In this document: positions 1 to 32,388 of the stretch, one piece after another | How the letters are laid out: every line of letters starts with the position of its first letter | How positions within the stretch are numbered: the first letter of the stretch is position 1 | Origin: Nematostella vectensis | Taxonomy: Eukaryota > Cnidaria > Anthozoa > Actiniaria > Edwardsiidae | Assembly: GCF_932526225.1 (NCBI RefSeq) | Contig: NC_064048.1 | Location: 6,306,627-6,370,626 of the forward strand | Length of the DNA stretch: 64,000 bases | Direction: 5' to 3' | Notes under the pieces: generated by a model | Seen by the model: only the letters and a program-made list of their open reading frames with translations | What the model was told of the DNA's origin: nothing | The model's database searches: none | Made by a program: the position numbers and the translations under genes

Positions 1-71
1 CCTTGTCCCGCTCATTCTTGCGACTGTGATCTTGACGCCCTGGGTTCCTGAGGATGAAAGATAATATTTAC

Positions 72-22352
<22,281 letters not shown>

Positions 22353-23052
22353 TTTGCGTTAAAATACCACAAGAGGACTCTAGTGGTCTACGGAGGGAAT
22401 ACTGGTCCTTTCAGACTTTGCAAAAGCCTGTGGAGTACTCCAACGCCAGAGATAGGGTGAAAGAAAGTTGGAAGATTTGTGGCGTGTGGAAATTCAAGAT
22501 GGCCGTCGCCACGTCACTTTAGTCATGTGTACGAAGAGCCTCGATACCATGATAACAATTCAACCCTCCCCTTCCTAAAAATATTTACTGAATGTCTTAT
22601 CTTCAAATTTGTAAGGCTTTTGATATTCCTAAGTTCTGGATTTAATTATATTTATTTTAACGCATTATCTACGCAATGCAACTTTCAACTGCTGAAGTCG
22701 TCAACATAATATTTGATTTTTTTTATTTATTTCGCTTTTCGTGCGTTTGCCATAACCATCCTGTATTTTTTATCATGAGACTCATAAATACTATCGAAAC
22801 TAAAAATTCGTGCATTCCGTTCGTAGGGGTTTTGAGTATTAAAATACAACAATATTTTTCACGGCCTTTTCTCTTTTCTTTTCTTCTTTTGTCACACCCT
22901 CCCCTCCCACAAGCATATAGTTTTTGCTCCTTTTGCCCCAGTCTCTAATCCGCGCGCGCCGCGCTCGCTCTCTCTCTTCCTCTTCTCATCGTCGGCCATT
23001 ACTTTTTGGTGGATCTCGAATCCGTCGAAATCTTGGCCTATATCGTGCCATC
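22353..23052. promoter_or_regulatory. Divergent COPA/RACK1 promoter region
   Basis: The 700 bp between the two start codons contains both upstream regions. On the RACK1 side a GC-rich patch (22948-22970, CCGCGCGCGCCGCGCTCGCT) is followed by a pyrimidine-rich stretch, CTCTCTCTCTTCCTCTTCTC (22967-22986). That resembles a 5' terminal oligopyrimidine (TOP) leader. RACK1 mRNA is a TOP message in other animals, so this may be the transcription start. The COPA side shows no clear core element. Confidence 0.6.
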
Positions 23053-26000
23053 ATGGCTGAACAATTGAGTCTACGTGGTACTCTGAAAGGCCATAATGGC
23101 TGGGTAACCCAAATTGCAACAAATCCCTCAAACCCCGACACTATTCTGTCAAGTTCTCGCGGTAAGTTTTCCTTCGTATTTTGAAATTTTTCTTTACAAA
23201 TTTCGTGTAAAATGTATTGTTTGTAGGCTTGTCGATGTGATTGTATTGCTCTGCCACATATGGCATACGATCTATACATATTAACGAGACTTAATACTAT
23301 TTGAATATCTTGCACCACTGTATTATTTGAGATGTTTCCTTTAGTTTATGTGGGAAACCAGAGTTCGATTTTTCACGTGTGAAAGCCCATGTTTTTAATG
23401 ATTCTTGCAAGGCAAATACACCTTAAAAAAATTATTCAATATTATTTGTCTGATTATACCTGGATGTTCCAAATTTTGATGTCGTATGTTACCTTGATCA
23501 AGGAATTCAATTAGGGAAAATAGATAGCCCCTTCTCTGTTAAAACCTCTTAGGAATTTCCAACAAATATTGGCTTTTGATGTTATTTTATCATAACAAAG
23601 GGTAAACCTATAAGCTGCTGCGGCCCTACATGGGACATGCATATCGAGACATGGGGACTTATACTCCCCCTATGCCACAGATGTAGATTATTTGTAGCTC
23701 AGTCTCAGTCCAATTAAACAGTTCCAAGATTCTGTCATCTTTAAGAATGAAAAAAAAAACCCTGATTGTGTATTTCCCGTTCCCAGACAAGAAGCTGATT
23801 GTCTGGGAGTTAACTCGTGATGACGCCAACTATGGTTTTGCCAAGAAGTCGCTCACCGGTCACAACCACTTTGTGTCGGATGTGGTTATGTCCTCGGATG
23901 GCCAATTTGCGCTGTCTGGTTCATGGGACAAAACCCTCCGCCTTTGGGATCTAAATGCGTAAGTAGTGATTGTAAAACATTTGTTAGCGTTTTTGAAATT
24001 TAATTATAAAATTGAAAGAGAAAAGATATATGTGGCTTATACAGTGCCAATCCTAGTAAAAAAAAAACACTGATTCACATGAATTTTACTAGCTAATCAG
24101 TGCCAGAAGAATGCTTCAGTCTTTTAGCTAGCTTTGGAGTTTGTGGCAATCAAATTCTTGTAACCTTATACATTCACTGTAATTTATGACACAATTACTG
24201 TGTATCACAATCTTAAGTGTTTTCTCTGTTGTACCTATAGTGGAGTGACAACTCGTCGATTCGTTGGCCACACCAAGGACGTCCTGAGTGTTGCGTTCTC
24301 TGCCGACAACCGCCAGATTGTGTCTGGTGCTCGTGATCACCACATCAAGCTGTGGAACACCCTTGGTGTCTGCAAGTACACAATCCAAGAGGAGACACAC
24401 AGTGAGTGGGTGTCATGCGTGAGGTTCTCCCCCAATACCAGCAACCCCATCATTGTCTCTTCTGGCTGGGATAAACTTATCAAGGTATGTGTAATAAGGA
24501 CTCCTACTGGAATCTCCTTGCTACAGACTCTGGCTCTATGTTTAAGGATAGAGGAAACCTTCATCCTCCTCCTTGTGAAGGGCAATCATGTAACAAACTA
24601 TTGCAAAGACTATAACTCAATGCAGAGTTCCAAGCCAAGTGGCTGAACCTATCCATATTTCAAAAAAAAAAAACCAGCCTTTTAAACAGTTGCCATCGAA
24701 ATGAACTAGAGTTTAGAAATGGTGAGATGAATTGTTTTCTGCCTTATCATATTATTGCAGTAATAAGGCTTACTAGTTTATATCAGGGAATGGTTATGGA
24801 ATGTTAAAGAAATGTTATTTTGTCACTTTTGGGGGCCGAGTATTGGTACAGAATTTCTCTTTATGTAATTAACTTTCAGTGATGAAATTCTGATCATATT
24901 TTGGTTATCCAAGTTACTTGAAAATTGCACCAAATTATGAGTGGACTTTTCCCTGCTAGCAGAGGCCTCTTTTCTCTGTATTTCACTGGGCTGGCGTTCA
25001 CGAGGAAAAGAGACCTCTGCCATGGGTCGCAAGTTTGATCAAACCGCCGTCCACGATCATGGACGGGAGATCCAGAGCGCATGCTCCGTTCATTAATTAC
25101 TGGCCGCTTTTTTAGCCCACAATGACTAGCGCATGCGTGAAGCATATATCTGCTGCGGGATAATAAGCCCACATTCGAAACAGCCTCCCCCGTAGAAATA
25201 TCACGCGACGAATTATAAATAAGCCACTCAATGCCTTATCTTCATTCAGAATTTTCTCTCTTTTGACTAACTAGTCAATCTTCCGTTTACAGCTTTTGCA
25301 TATTCTTCTGGAATTAGCTGATCTAAGTTTACCATATATATAAGTTTTTTAACATTTTCCAACTGTGCGTTATTTTTCATTAAAGAAACTCGCCTGCGTA
25401 GATGTCTTGAAATTTATCCCACAAACAAGACAAAACTTGTCTTTGCTGCATTTGCTGTTCAATCTTTTAGTGACGTTTTAGGTTATTGAAATTAAACAGT
25501 TGTTTTCTTTTTTCGAAGAGTTTGATTGATAATTTGTGACTAAATCCATGCAAAGCATATTAGCATATTGACAGCTTTCGCGTGATGGTACGGGTTTTGG
25601 CCCTTCATGCGATCACTTAGAAACTCTCACGCACGCACAACGAAAACAGTTTCGACCCATGGCGAGGTCTCTTCTCCTAGCGAATGCCAGCCTAGCGAAA
25701 TAAAGAGAAATGAGGCCTGTATGTCACTTTTTCACAGTAGACATCAAATAATTTTGTCCATTTCCATTGGGTGAGAGGACCACCCTTTTGTTTTGAACCA
25801 AATCCATACGATGAACCAAATCCATACGATGAACCAAATCCATACGATGAACCAAATCCATACGATGAACCAAATCCATACGATGAACCAAATCCATACA
25901 ATGAACCAAATCCATACGATGAACCAAATCCATACGATTAACCAAATCCATACGATTAACCAAATCCATACGATTAACCAAATCCATACGATTAACCAAA

Positions 26001-28596
26001 TCCATACGATTAACCAAATCCTGATGATGGTTGTTGGTTTAAGATTTGTTTCCTTTTCTGAAATAAACAGACAATAAAACTGCATCTGCTTTTATTCTCA
26101 TGTTTTTGAGAAATTTTTACCTTCCGCCTTTGTTTAAACTTTAGTTGTTTTTTTTTTCTCCTGTCTACTGCACACTATTTGAGCATTATTGGCTTTTTTC
26201 TCAGGTGTGGAACCTGACCAACTGCCGTCTGAAGACCAACCACATTGGCCACACTGGCTACCTGAACTGTGTGACAGTCTCTCCTGATGGCTCTCTCTGT
26301 GCCTCTGGAGGCAAGGTAAATACTCTTGTTACCCTACTCTAGTTATATCTCTGTTAACTTTCTACTAGTGGGGTGTTGGTTATGATTATTTTAAAACAAT
26401 TATAGAGACAAAAGAGTAGAAACTTAACCTCTATGAAATAACCACCATTGAGTAACGTATTTCCCGGCGTATAATGCACACTTTTTTACTACCAAAATGA
26501 CCTAAAAAAAACTGGGTGTGCATTATAAGTGGAACCCATTGTTCTCAGATAAAAAGCGGAAATCAACAAGAAAATGCAGCGATCACAGTGTAGGTGAGAT
26601 ACAGTCACAAAATCGGTTTAAAACAACATAGTAATAGGTATTCTAAACCTAACGTCATGTGTTTTGTAAGAAAATAGTCCCCAAAACTTGCCAGAAAAAC
26701 AGCATTTATATATGCTTCCTTCACAATTTTTTTGTTGTCTGCCATGTTGGAATTTACTCGACGAAGTCTCTTTGCACCTTGTCCAAAATGGCAAACACAA
26801 TCTCACATTTCGATGTTCCATGTGAAAATACAAATGTTCAGCGACGAGAATAACATTTGTGCTATAACGTGTGGCTTATGCAGAGGTTAAAAGTGATTTT
26901 CACCTTCAATTTCAGATGTAGAAAAGCATCATTTACCGTACTTGTGTATAAATAGAATCAATTGTGGATCAGAACATTTATCATTTATCTTATCTTGATA
27001 CTTCTCTTTCCTTGTTAAGTTGTTTCTCATTTCCTTTTTTTTCTATTGGGGTATGTTTTATACACGGGTTTTCAAAAAAAATTTGAAAAAGGCCTTGAAA
27101 ATCAGGGTACTGATTATACGTGGGTGCGCATTATACACCGGGAAATACGGTAGTTCCTTGATAGGGGTAATATTGTATTTGAAATTACAATAATTCTACA
27201 CTTTCCAAAATGCTTTCCACACTTAATTTGGAATAGTAAAAAAAAAAAATAAGAGAAATTGAATTCCCATTCCTGTATGATATTTCTTGTTCCTAACCTG
27301 ACTTCTATCCATTCCATTGAGGAATTCTCATTCCTATATGATATTTTTGCTCATTCCTATACCATTTTTCTTATTCATTCCTGTATGATATTTCTCACCC
27401 ATTCCTGTACGATTATTCTTGTTCCTGATGTGACCTCTATCCCTCCCATTGATGAATTCCCCTTCTTATATGATGGTTTCTGTTTATTCCTGTATGATAT
27501 TTCATGTTTATTCCCGTATGATATTTCATGTTCATTCCTGTATGATGATATTCCTTGTTCATTCCGGTATGATATTCCTTGTTCCCGGCCTGACCACTAT
27601 CCCTCCCCACAATGTATAGGACGGCCAGGCTATGCTCTGGGATCTGAATGATGGCAAGCACCTTTACACCCTGTCTGGCGGAGACATCATCAATGCTATG
27701 ACCTTCAGCCCCAACAGATACTGGCTTTGCGCAGCCGTTGGGCCTTCTATCAAGATCTGGGTAAGCTCATAATGTACACTCATGCTCCACAGAAGCCACC
27801 AGAACCATGATTTAAATTAAAGATAAGTACAAGAGTACGAGATAAGAACCACTATAAACATATTGTACCCCAATTTGTCAGGGCGAATGATGAATACCGT
27901 CAATGTATATATGTTGCTTGCATTTATGGTGTTTAGAGAGTATAATTGATAGGTAGATTGGTTTTCAAAATCCAATGCAACAAAATGTAATTCATAAAGT
28001 TTATAGTGAAGCCATAACAAGGGAACAAAGACATAACAGTGTATTATTACTAAATAAACTAAATAGTATTTCACATTTTTTTGTATTTACCAAAATCTGG
28101 TAGTCAACTCTGTCAAACTGTTGTCTTTATTTAACCTCTATGAAATAACCACCATATCCCATTGAGTAACATATATCCCGGCGTATAATGCACACTATTT
28201 TAAAAACAATTTTGTATTTACCAAAATCTGGTAGTCAACTCTGTCAAACTGTTGTCTTTATTTAGATTTTTTTATTCTGCCCTTAATAAAAACTGAAATT
28301 TTGCAAATTTGACTTCAAGTTTTTGGTATATTATTTTCACTATTCAGTTTTTTTGGGGGGTTTGTATGGCATTATTGTCTAATGTTAAGTACCCTTCCAC
28401 TTAAACTTTTCCTTTTTCGATACAGGACCTGGAAGGCAAATCCCTTGTCGATGAGCTCCGCCCTGAAATCATTAACATGGGTGGCAAGGCCCAACCCCAC
28501 GACTGTGTGTCTCTTGCCTGGTCCGCAGACGGACAGACACTCTTTGCTGGATACACAGACAATCTCATTCGTGTCTGGCAGGTTACGAGGGGTTGA
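23053..28596 (+). CDS. RACK1: Receptor for activated C kinase 1 (40S-bound WD40 scaffold), six exons
   Basis: A seven-blade WD40 protein at the head of the 40S subunit. It links protein kinase C and other signalling to translation and ribosome quality control (known for the family). Exons are 23053-23161, 23787-23958, 24241-24484, 26205-26315, 27620-27760 and 28426-28596. All junctions are GT-AG, and 948 nt encode 315 residues plus TGA, matching the usual ~317. Signature segments are [81 protein letters not shown] and [12 protein letters not shown]. The ATG at 23053 gives the family N-terminus [10 protein letters not shown]; upstream in-frame codons lack an ATG. Intron 1 (23162-23786) and intron 2 (23959-24240) show nothing recognisable. 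Confidence 0.98.
24957..25722. mobile_element. ~765 bp non-autonomous DNA element in RACK1 intron 3
   Basis: Terminal inverted repeats run about 65 bp. The left arm contains GCCTCTTTTCTCTGTATTTC and AGAGACCTCTGCCATGGG; the right arm contains CCCATGGCGAGGTCTCTTCT and GAAATAAAGAGAAATGAGGC. The interior has no transposase ORF. Confidence 0.8.
25795..26020. repeat. 18-bp minisatellite, ~12.5 copies, in RACK1 intron 3
   Basis: The unit is GAACCAAATCCATACGAT. The first seven or so copies start GAACC, the later five TAACC. Because 18 is a multiple of three and the unit lacks stops in several frames, it produces long spurious ORFs on both strands. It lies ~190 bp upstream of exon 4. Confidence 0.95.
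26455..27152. mobile_element. ~700 bp MITE in RACK1 intron 4
   Basis: Ends CGTATTTCCCGGCGTATAAT (left) and ATTATACACCGGGAAATACG (right) are inverted repeats of ~27 bp with two mismatches. It is AT-rich with no transposase. The left end plus ~30 bp of flank also occurs in intron 5 (28129-28200). Confidence 0.82.
27252..27615 (+). repeat. Degenerate minisatellite abutting the RACK1 exon 5 acceptor
   Basis: Units of ~24 bp around ATTCCTGTATGATATTTC repeat about a dozen times. They are organised by a longer unit containing GACCTCTATCCCTCCCATT (27432), with relatives at 27300 and 27591. The last of these continues directly into CCCCACAATGTATAG and exon 5 at 27620, so the acceptor pyrimidine tract is itself a repeat member. 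Confidence 0.85.
28081..28263 (+). repeat. Tandem pair split by a MITE-end fragment, RACK1 intron 5
   Basis: A ~54-bp sequence starting TTGTATTTACCAAAATCTGG occurs at about 28081 and 28209. The intervening ~75 bp match the intron 4 flank and left MITE end (ACCTCTATGAAATAACCACC, TCCCGGCGTATAATGCACAC). Confidence 0.75.
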
Positions 28597-28617
28597 GTGC
28601 AAATGTAGAGCGAGAAG

Positions 28618-28623
28618 AATAAA
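28618..28623 (+). terminator. RACK1 poly(A) signal
   Basis: AATAAA lies 22 bases after the RACK1 stop codon, implying a very short 3' UTR of about 40-50 nt. Confidence 0.8.
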
Positions 28624-28989
28624 TGGTGCAAAATAGTGTAAAATGTGCTTCATTTGTGTTGAATTGAAATTTTCAGCATGGGGGGAAGGGGGGAGGGTCT
28701 GTCGTACTAATGGAAAAAGTAGTAAAAAGGTAATCACTAATTGAGGGAAAAGGTTTCTTATTCTTCGGATATCAGAACAGAAGGTGGAACCTCTTGGGAT
28801 TATACAAACACCTTTCATAACCTATCTTATATTTTTGTCAGCGCACTTGATTGGTTAGTTCTGTAAAGAGTGAAGATAAATTGTTCTTTAGATAAGTCAA
28901 ATCGTACAATGATAGTACAAATTTTTTCACACATTCATGTTCTTTCCTGTTGCTAAGTTTGTTGCATACACACACGCAAATCATTCAGG

Positions 28990-29907
28990 TCATAGACTGT
29001 GATGGGGAAGGTACAACTGTAGTCCAGGCCCCTTGTGACTTCCCCTCAGCCTCGTTTCAGAGTTGCCATCAACTCTTGGTAGCGATGGCGATTGTTCCCT
29101 GTGCCTCGATTCAATGTTACTATCATCAAATCTAGTTGTAGACCACGGCGACAAGGTTACCTGTGGTAACTTCACATCCCGATCAACTCTATAGCCCGTA
29201 TCTGATGCCTGGACTCTCTTTGCCTTGTGACTATTTTGCATGCGTCCCACTCTTAGCGAGTACTCCCCTTGGGTTTCTTGCCCCATTACCGCAGCGTAAC
29301 CGTTCCTTTCGCTTCCATGGCAGCGATTCCTGCGAAATAAACGCTTCTCTATATCCATGGGTTTCTGTATCTCCTCGACATTCGTCGGCGGAAACAAACT
29401 AAGGAGCGGCGTGCGGTACGAGTGCCGACTCACCCCACCACCCTGCGTAACATTTGGGACCCAAAATCCCCTACCTACCCTACCCTCCATAGGATAATGC
29501 CTTTCAACGATGGAAAAATCCGCGGAAGACCCTTCACAGGTTTTCCTATCCCTACCAAATGCACTCCACTTATCCATGAGTTGGCTTGTATAGCTAAGCA
29601 CAGGAATGGGGGTATTGGGTCTCTGAGCCGGGTACTCAATGTCCCATTTTAAGATGCTTTCCTCTGTGGGAGTTTTAGGCACGAGAAATCCTCCGCGTCC
29701 AAACTGGTCTTCTTCTTCCAGACGGGCCCATCTCCTTCTATAAGAAGATTCTTGTGAGCGGTCTTTCCAGTTCTTTTTCGTCTTAGAATTGTTCACCTCG
29801 TTTGAGTTATCATGGAAACACACCACTCTTATGTCAAACTGTCTGTTGTTATCACTTCCTCTTTCTTCTTCACTGTCCGAACGTCGACAGCGGCCGTACG
29901 AATCCAT
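28990..29907 (-). CDS. Uncharacterised intronless 305-residue protein
   Basis: An uninterrupted 306-codon frame, far longer than chance frames in this AT-rich DNA. The first ATG (29905-29907) gives MDSYGRCRRSDSEEE. The protein is hydrophilic, rich in Arg, Ser and Glu, with no signal peptide or membrane segment, and is probably largely disordered. It has an acidic patch at residues 11-16 and a basic one at 56-62. It carries two related motifs, GRGGFLVP (residues 70-77) and GRGFWVP (145-151), perhaps short linear binding motifs. I do not recognise the family. It is convergent with RACK1, with ~370 bp between the stop codons, and no clear AATAAA follows its stop. A lineage-specific gene or a retrocopy are both possible. 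Confidence 0.6.
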   Translation of the reverse strand: MDSYGRCRRSDSEEERGSDNNRQFDIRVVCFHDNSNEVNNSKTKKNWKDRSQESSYRRRWARLEEEDQFGRGGFLVPKTPTEESILKWDIEYPAQRPNTPIPVLSYTSQLMDKWSAFGRDRKTCEGSSADFSIVERHYPMEGRVGRGFWVPNVTQGGGVSRHSYRTPLLSLFPPTNVEEIQKPMDIEKRLFRRNRCHGSERNGYAAVMGQETQGEYSLRVGRMQNSHKAKRVQASDTGYRVDRDVKLPQVTLSPWSTTRFDDSNIESRHREQSPSLPRVDGNSETRLRGSHKGPGLQLYLPHHSL

Positions 29908-30770
29908 AGCCGTTATCAGCAATGTTTACTCTAGTGAGATAAATTTCTAATTAAATATCTTCATGTGAAGTAAGTACCCAATGTTTACGTACAAGAGTTC
30001 TTGTTTGCACGAAATTCCTTTCTTAGCGTTTCTTGAATTGCATGGTTCAACGAAACATGATCAGCTCCTAATCATTTTTGAAGCCTAGTTCTCGGATTTA
30101 ACCTTCTGAATGCATTCTTTTTATTCCGGCGTTTGAATTGTTTTTGGATGCAACAAAGTCTAGCCGGCTGTTAAAAGTGCCATCTCAAGTCACGTGATTA
30201 GCATATTGCAGGTGTTTTTATAAAAAGCAGATATACTTCAAATGTTTAAGCCCATAGTGGGTATGGGCAGGATGAATAATGCAAACACGTGTGATTTAGA
30301 TGAAACGCAAAAGGATAGCAAAATGTGCATGAAATTCACTGTATATGGATTTAATTCAATAATTGCATACACTTAACATGCTAATATTCCCTTTCAATCG
30401 AGAAGGAAAACGTTGGGTTATTTATGAAGGAGACAATACAAAATAAGATTACACACAGTTATGTATTTATTGTGTGCTAGCCGATGGCTGCTATGTTACG
30501 AAAAATCCCAGAGGTGACGGCCCTAAATTATGGGAAAGTCTAAGAAAAAAGAAAAAAAAAAACAAGTGGATGTTCTCCTGGGACATTTTTTTTTACACTT
30601 TTGAGTTTTTAAAACGCCACAATTGTTAAACCTTTGTGGAAGAGAGCGTCGTCAACTCTTTCCCTTTCCTGTCTAGATCGATCTAGAAGCACCACCAAGT
30701 ACCACTTACTAGTATTGGGAACTCCGAGACCCCACTCACTCCATTATCCGCCTTTGAACCCTCAGACGGA
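29908..30770. other. Intergenic region, nothing recognised
   Basis: AT-rich unique sequence upstream of the 305-aa gene and the tandem locus. It should contain the promoter of the minus-strand gene, but I see no clear core element. Confidence 0.5.
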
Positions 30771-31323
30771 AAACGCAGCATCGTTTGTTTTCGCTGAGTT
30801 GGGGAGGGGGAGAAGAAAAACTGTGGCTGACTTTCTCGAATGGTCTTTAAAGTTCTTAAAACCTTTCACTTATATCAATCTAGCCAAAACAAAGCACAGA
30901 TAGACTTTCAAATTCTGAAAAGGGAATTGAATTTGATTGAAATTTGAATTTTCTACAGATCTTTGAAAATTTTCATGGCCGCGCGAAAGGAGATTGAATC
31001 GCGAGTGAATAATTCCAAGTTTTGGCGGGAAAATCTGAAACAACGTATTTTCCTTAAATCCGTTAAAATTCAGAGACGACAATACCACAAAATATTGGCG
31101 AAGTGTTTTTTATTGCAATGCTACCCACAATGAAGCGAAGAATAGTTTAAAGTCGAGAATTGTATGCGAAAAAAGAAAATATCGTTTTGTTGTAGGTTTC
31201 AAAAACAGCGCGCGCTCGTGAGAATGTCGTCATTCTTGATTGCGAATGCAGCGCGCGCGCATTAAAAAATATCTGCTAAATTTTGCCCAAACTGTCGCGA
31301 TCTCGTACCAGAACAATGAATAC

Positions 31324-31451
31324 AATACTCCAAAAACTGGAAATCGACTCTCCCAAATTTTCGTCTTTAATAAGACTTCTTCAGTCTGCCCTGAAGAAGT
31401 CTTATTAAAGACGAAAATTTGGCAGAGTCGATTTCCAGTTTTTGGAGTATT
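31324..31451. repeat. 61-bp-arm hairpin in unit A only
   Basis: Arms 31324-31384 and 31391-31451 are complementary with one mismatch and a six-base loop (TCTGCC). A third, direct copy of the left arm follows at about 31462-31522. Units B and C keep only that single copy (39662-39735 and 47524-47597). It lies ~1 kb upstream of the copy A start exon. Confidence 0.9.
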
Positions 31452-32388
31452 GCTAAATTTTGCAATACACCAAAAACTGGAAATCGACTCTGCCAAATTT
31501 TCGTCTTTAATGAGACTTCTTCAGGGCAGACTGAAGAAGGTGAATCGTTACAAGCTTATTTACATCAGAATAGTGGCGCGAGACGCAAAAACATTACAAC
31601 TGACAAAAACGCGCATTTTCTAGAATAGCGCGCGCTATGGATAAAAAGTGGTCGATTTCGCACTTCGGACCAGGAATAAGCACTCAAAATTAAACGCGTA
31701 TAAAAATGGTTATTTTAGGAGGAAAGTACAATCATTAAGCTTTAAATTGATATATAGTTTGTTGGCATTTGCTTTAATCCGACGCGAGCGCGAGCGATTT
31801 TGCCGGGACGACCGGGGTGATTACCGCTTGGGTCTACGTGAGATATAAAGATGACGGTAAAAGTTGTAATCACACAACGTTCTTCAGCAATAACTAAGAA
31901 GAAATGAAGACGGGAACCGGTTTAGCGAGCGCATATGTTTTCTCGTGTAATTTGGTTGACGTCTTGTTCTACGTCACAAATGACTGGACCCGGTCCTTTC
32001 AGTTCACGGCCTTTTTTCCGATAGTTGACCAAAATACCTCAGTATTACAGATTTGAGTTATTCACGTGAACGCGTGTTTTATAGGGTCCATACGAACCAC
32101 ATACCATTTGGAAGATGAAAATATAATAAAATTGACAAAGTCTATAAACTCTGAAAGGCTATATGGACTTTAAAAAGTCAAGAAAAACAACAATGCTCAA
32201 TATTTCTCTTCCTTCCCCCTCCCTCGACCATCAACCGCTGAGCTCATCGTTCTGCGGTCGCAGAAATTACCCATGCAAACTTGCAAACTTTGTACCAATA
32301 TTTTCATCTTGGCTCAGATCGATTTTGGCAAAACAATTTCTCGATATTGTGCCGAATTTTGTCATCAATCGGCCCTCCATGTACCAAA

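Noticed and set aside
1-60. Next COPA exon at the left edge
   Set aside because: No frame of the complement matches the expected LKNFKTAA-type sequence, so I treat it as intron.
22924-23052. N-terminal extension of RACK1
   Set aside because: The upstream frame has no ATG, and the ATG at 23053 matches the conserved family start.
24870-24940. C/D-box snoRNA in RACK1 introns
   Set aside because: RACK1 introns host snoRNAs in vertebrates, and a GTGATGA occurs at 24879. I found no properly spaced D box and terminal stem here, nor near 27885.
25744-26085. Long repetitive frames (MNQIHT, YGFGSS and similar) as coding sequence
   Set aside because: They arise on both strands from an 18-bp repeat inside RACK1 intron 3.
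27437-27661. Minus-strand frame of GMNKEYHT repeats
   Set aside because: It is the antisense of the minisatellite before RACK1 exon 5.
29908-29922. Start five codons earlier for the 305-aa gene
   Set aside because: The codon there is TTG; the first ATG is at 29907.
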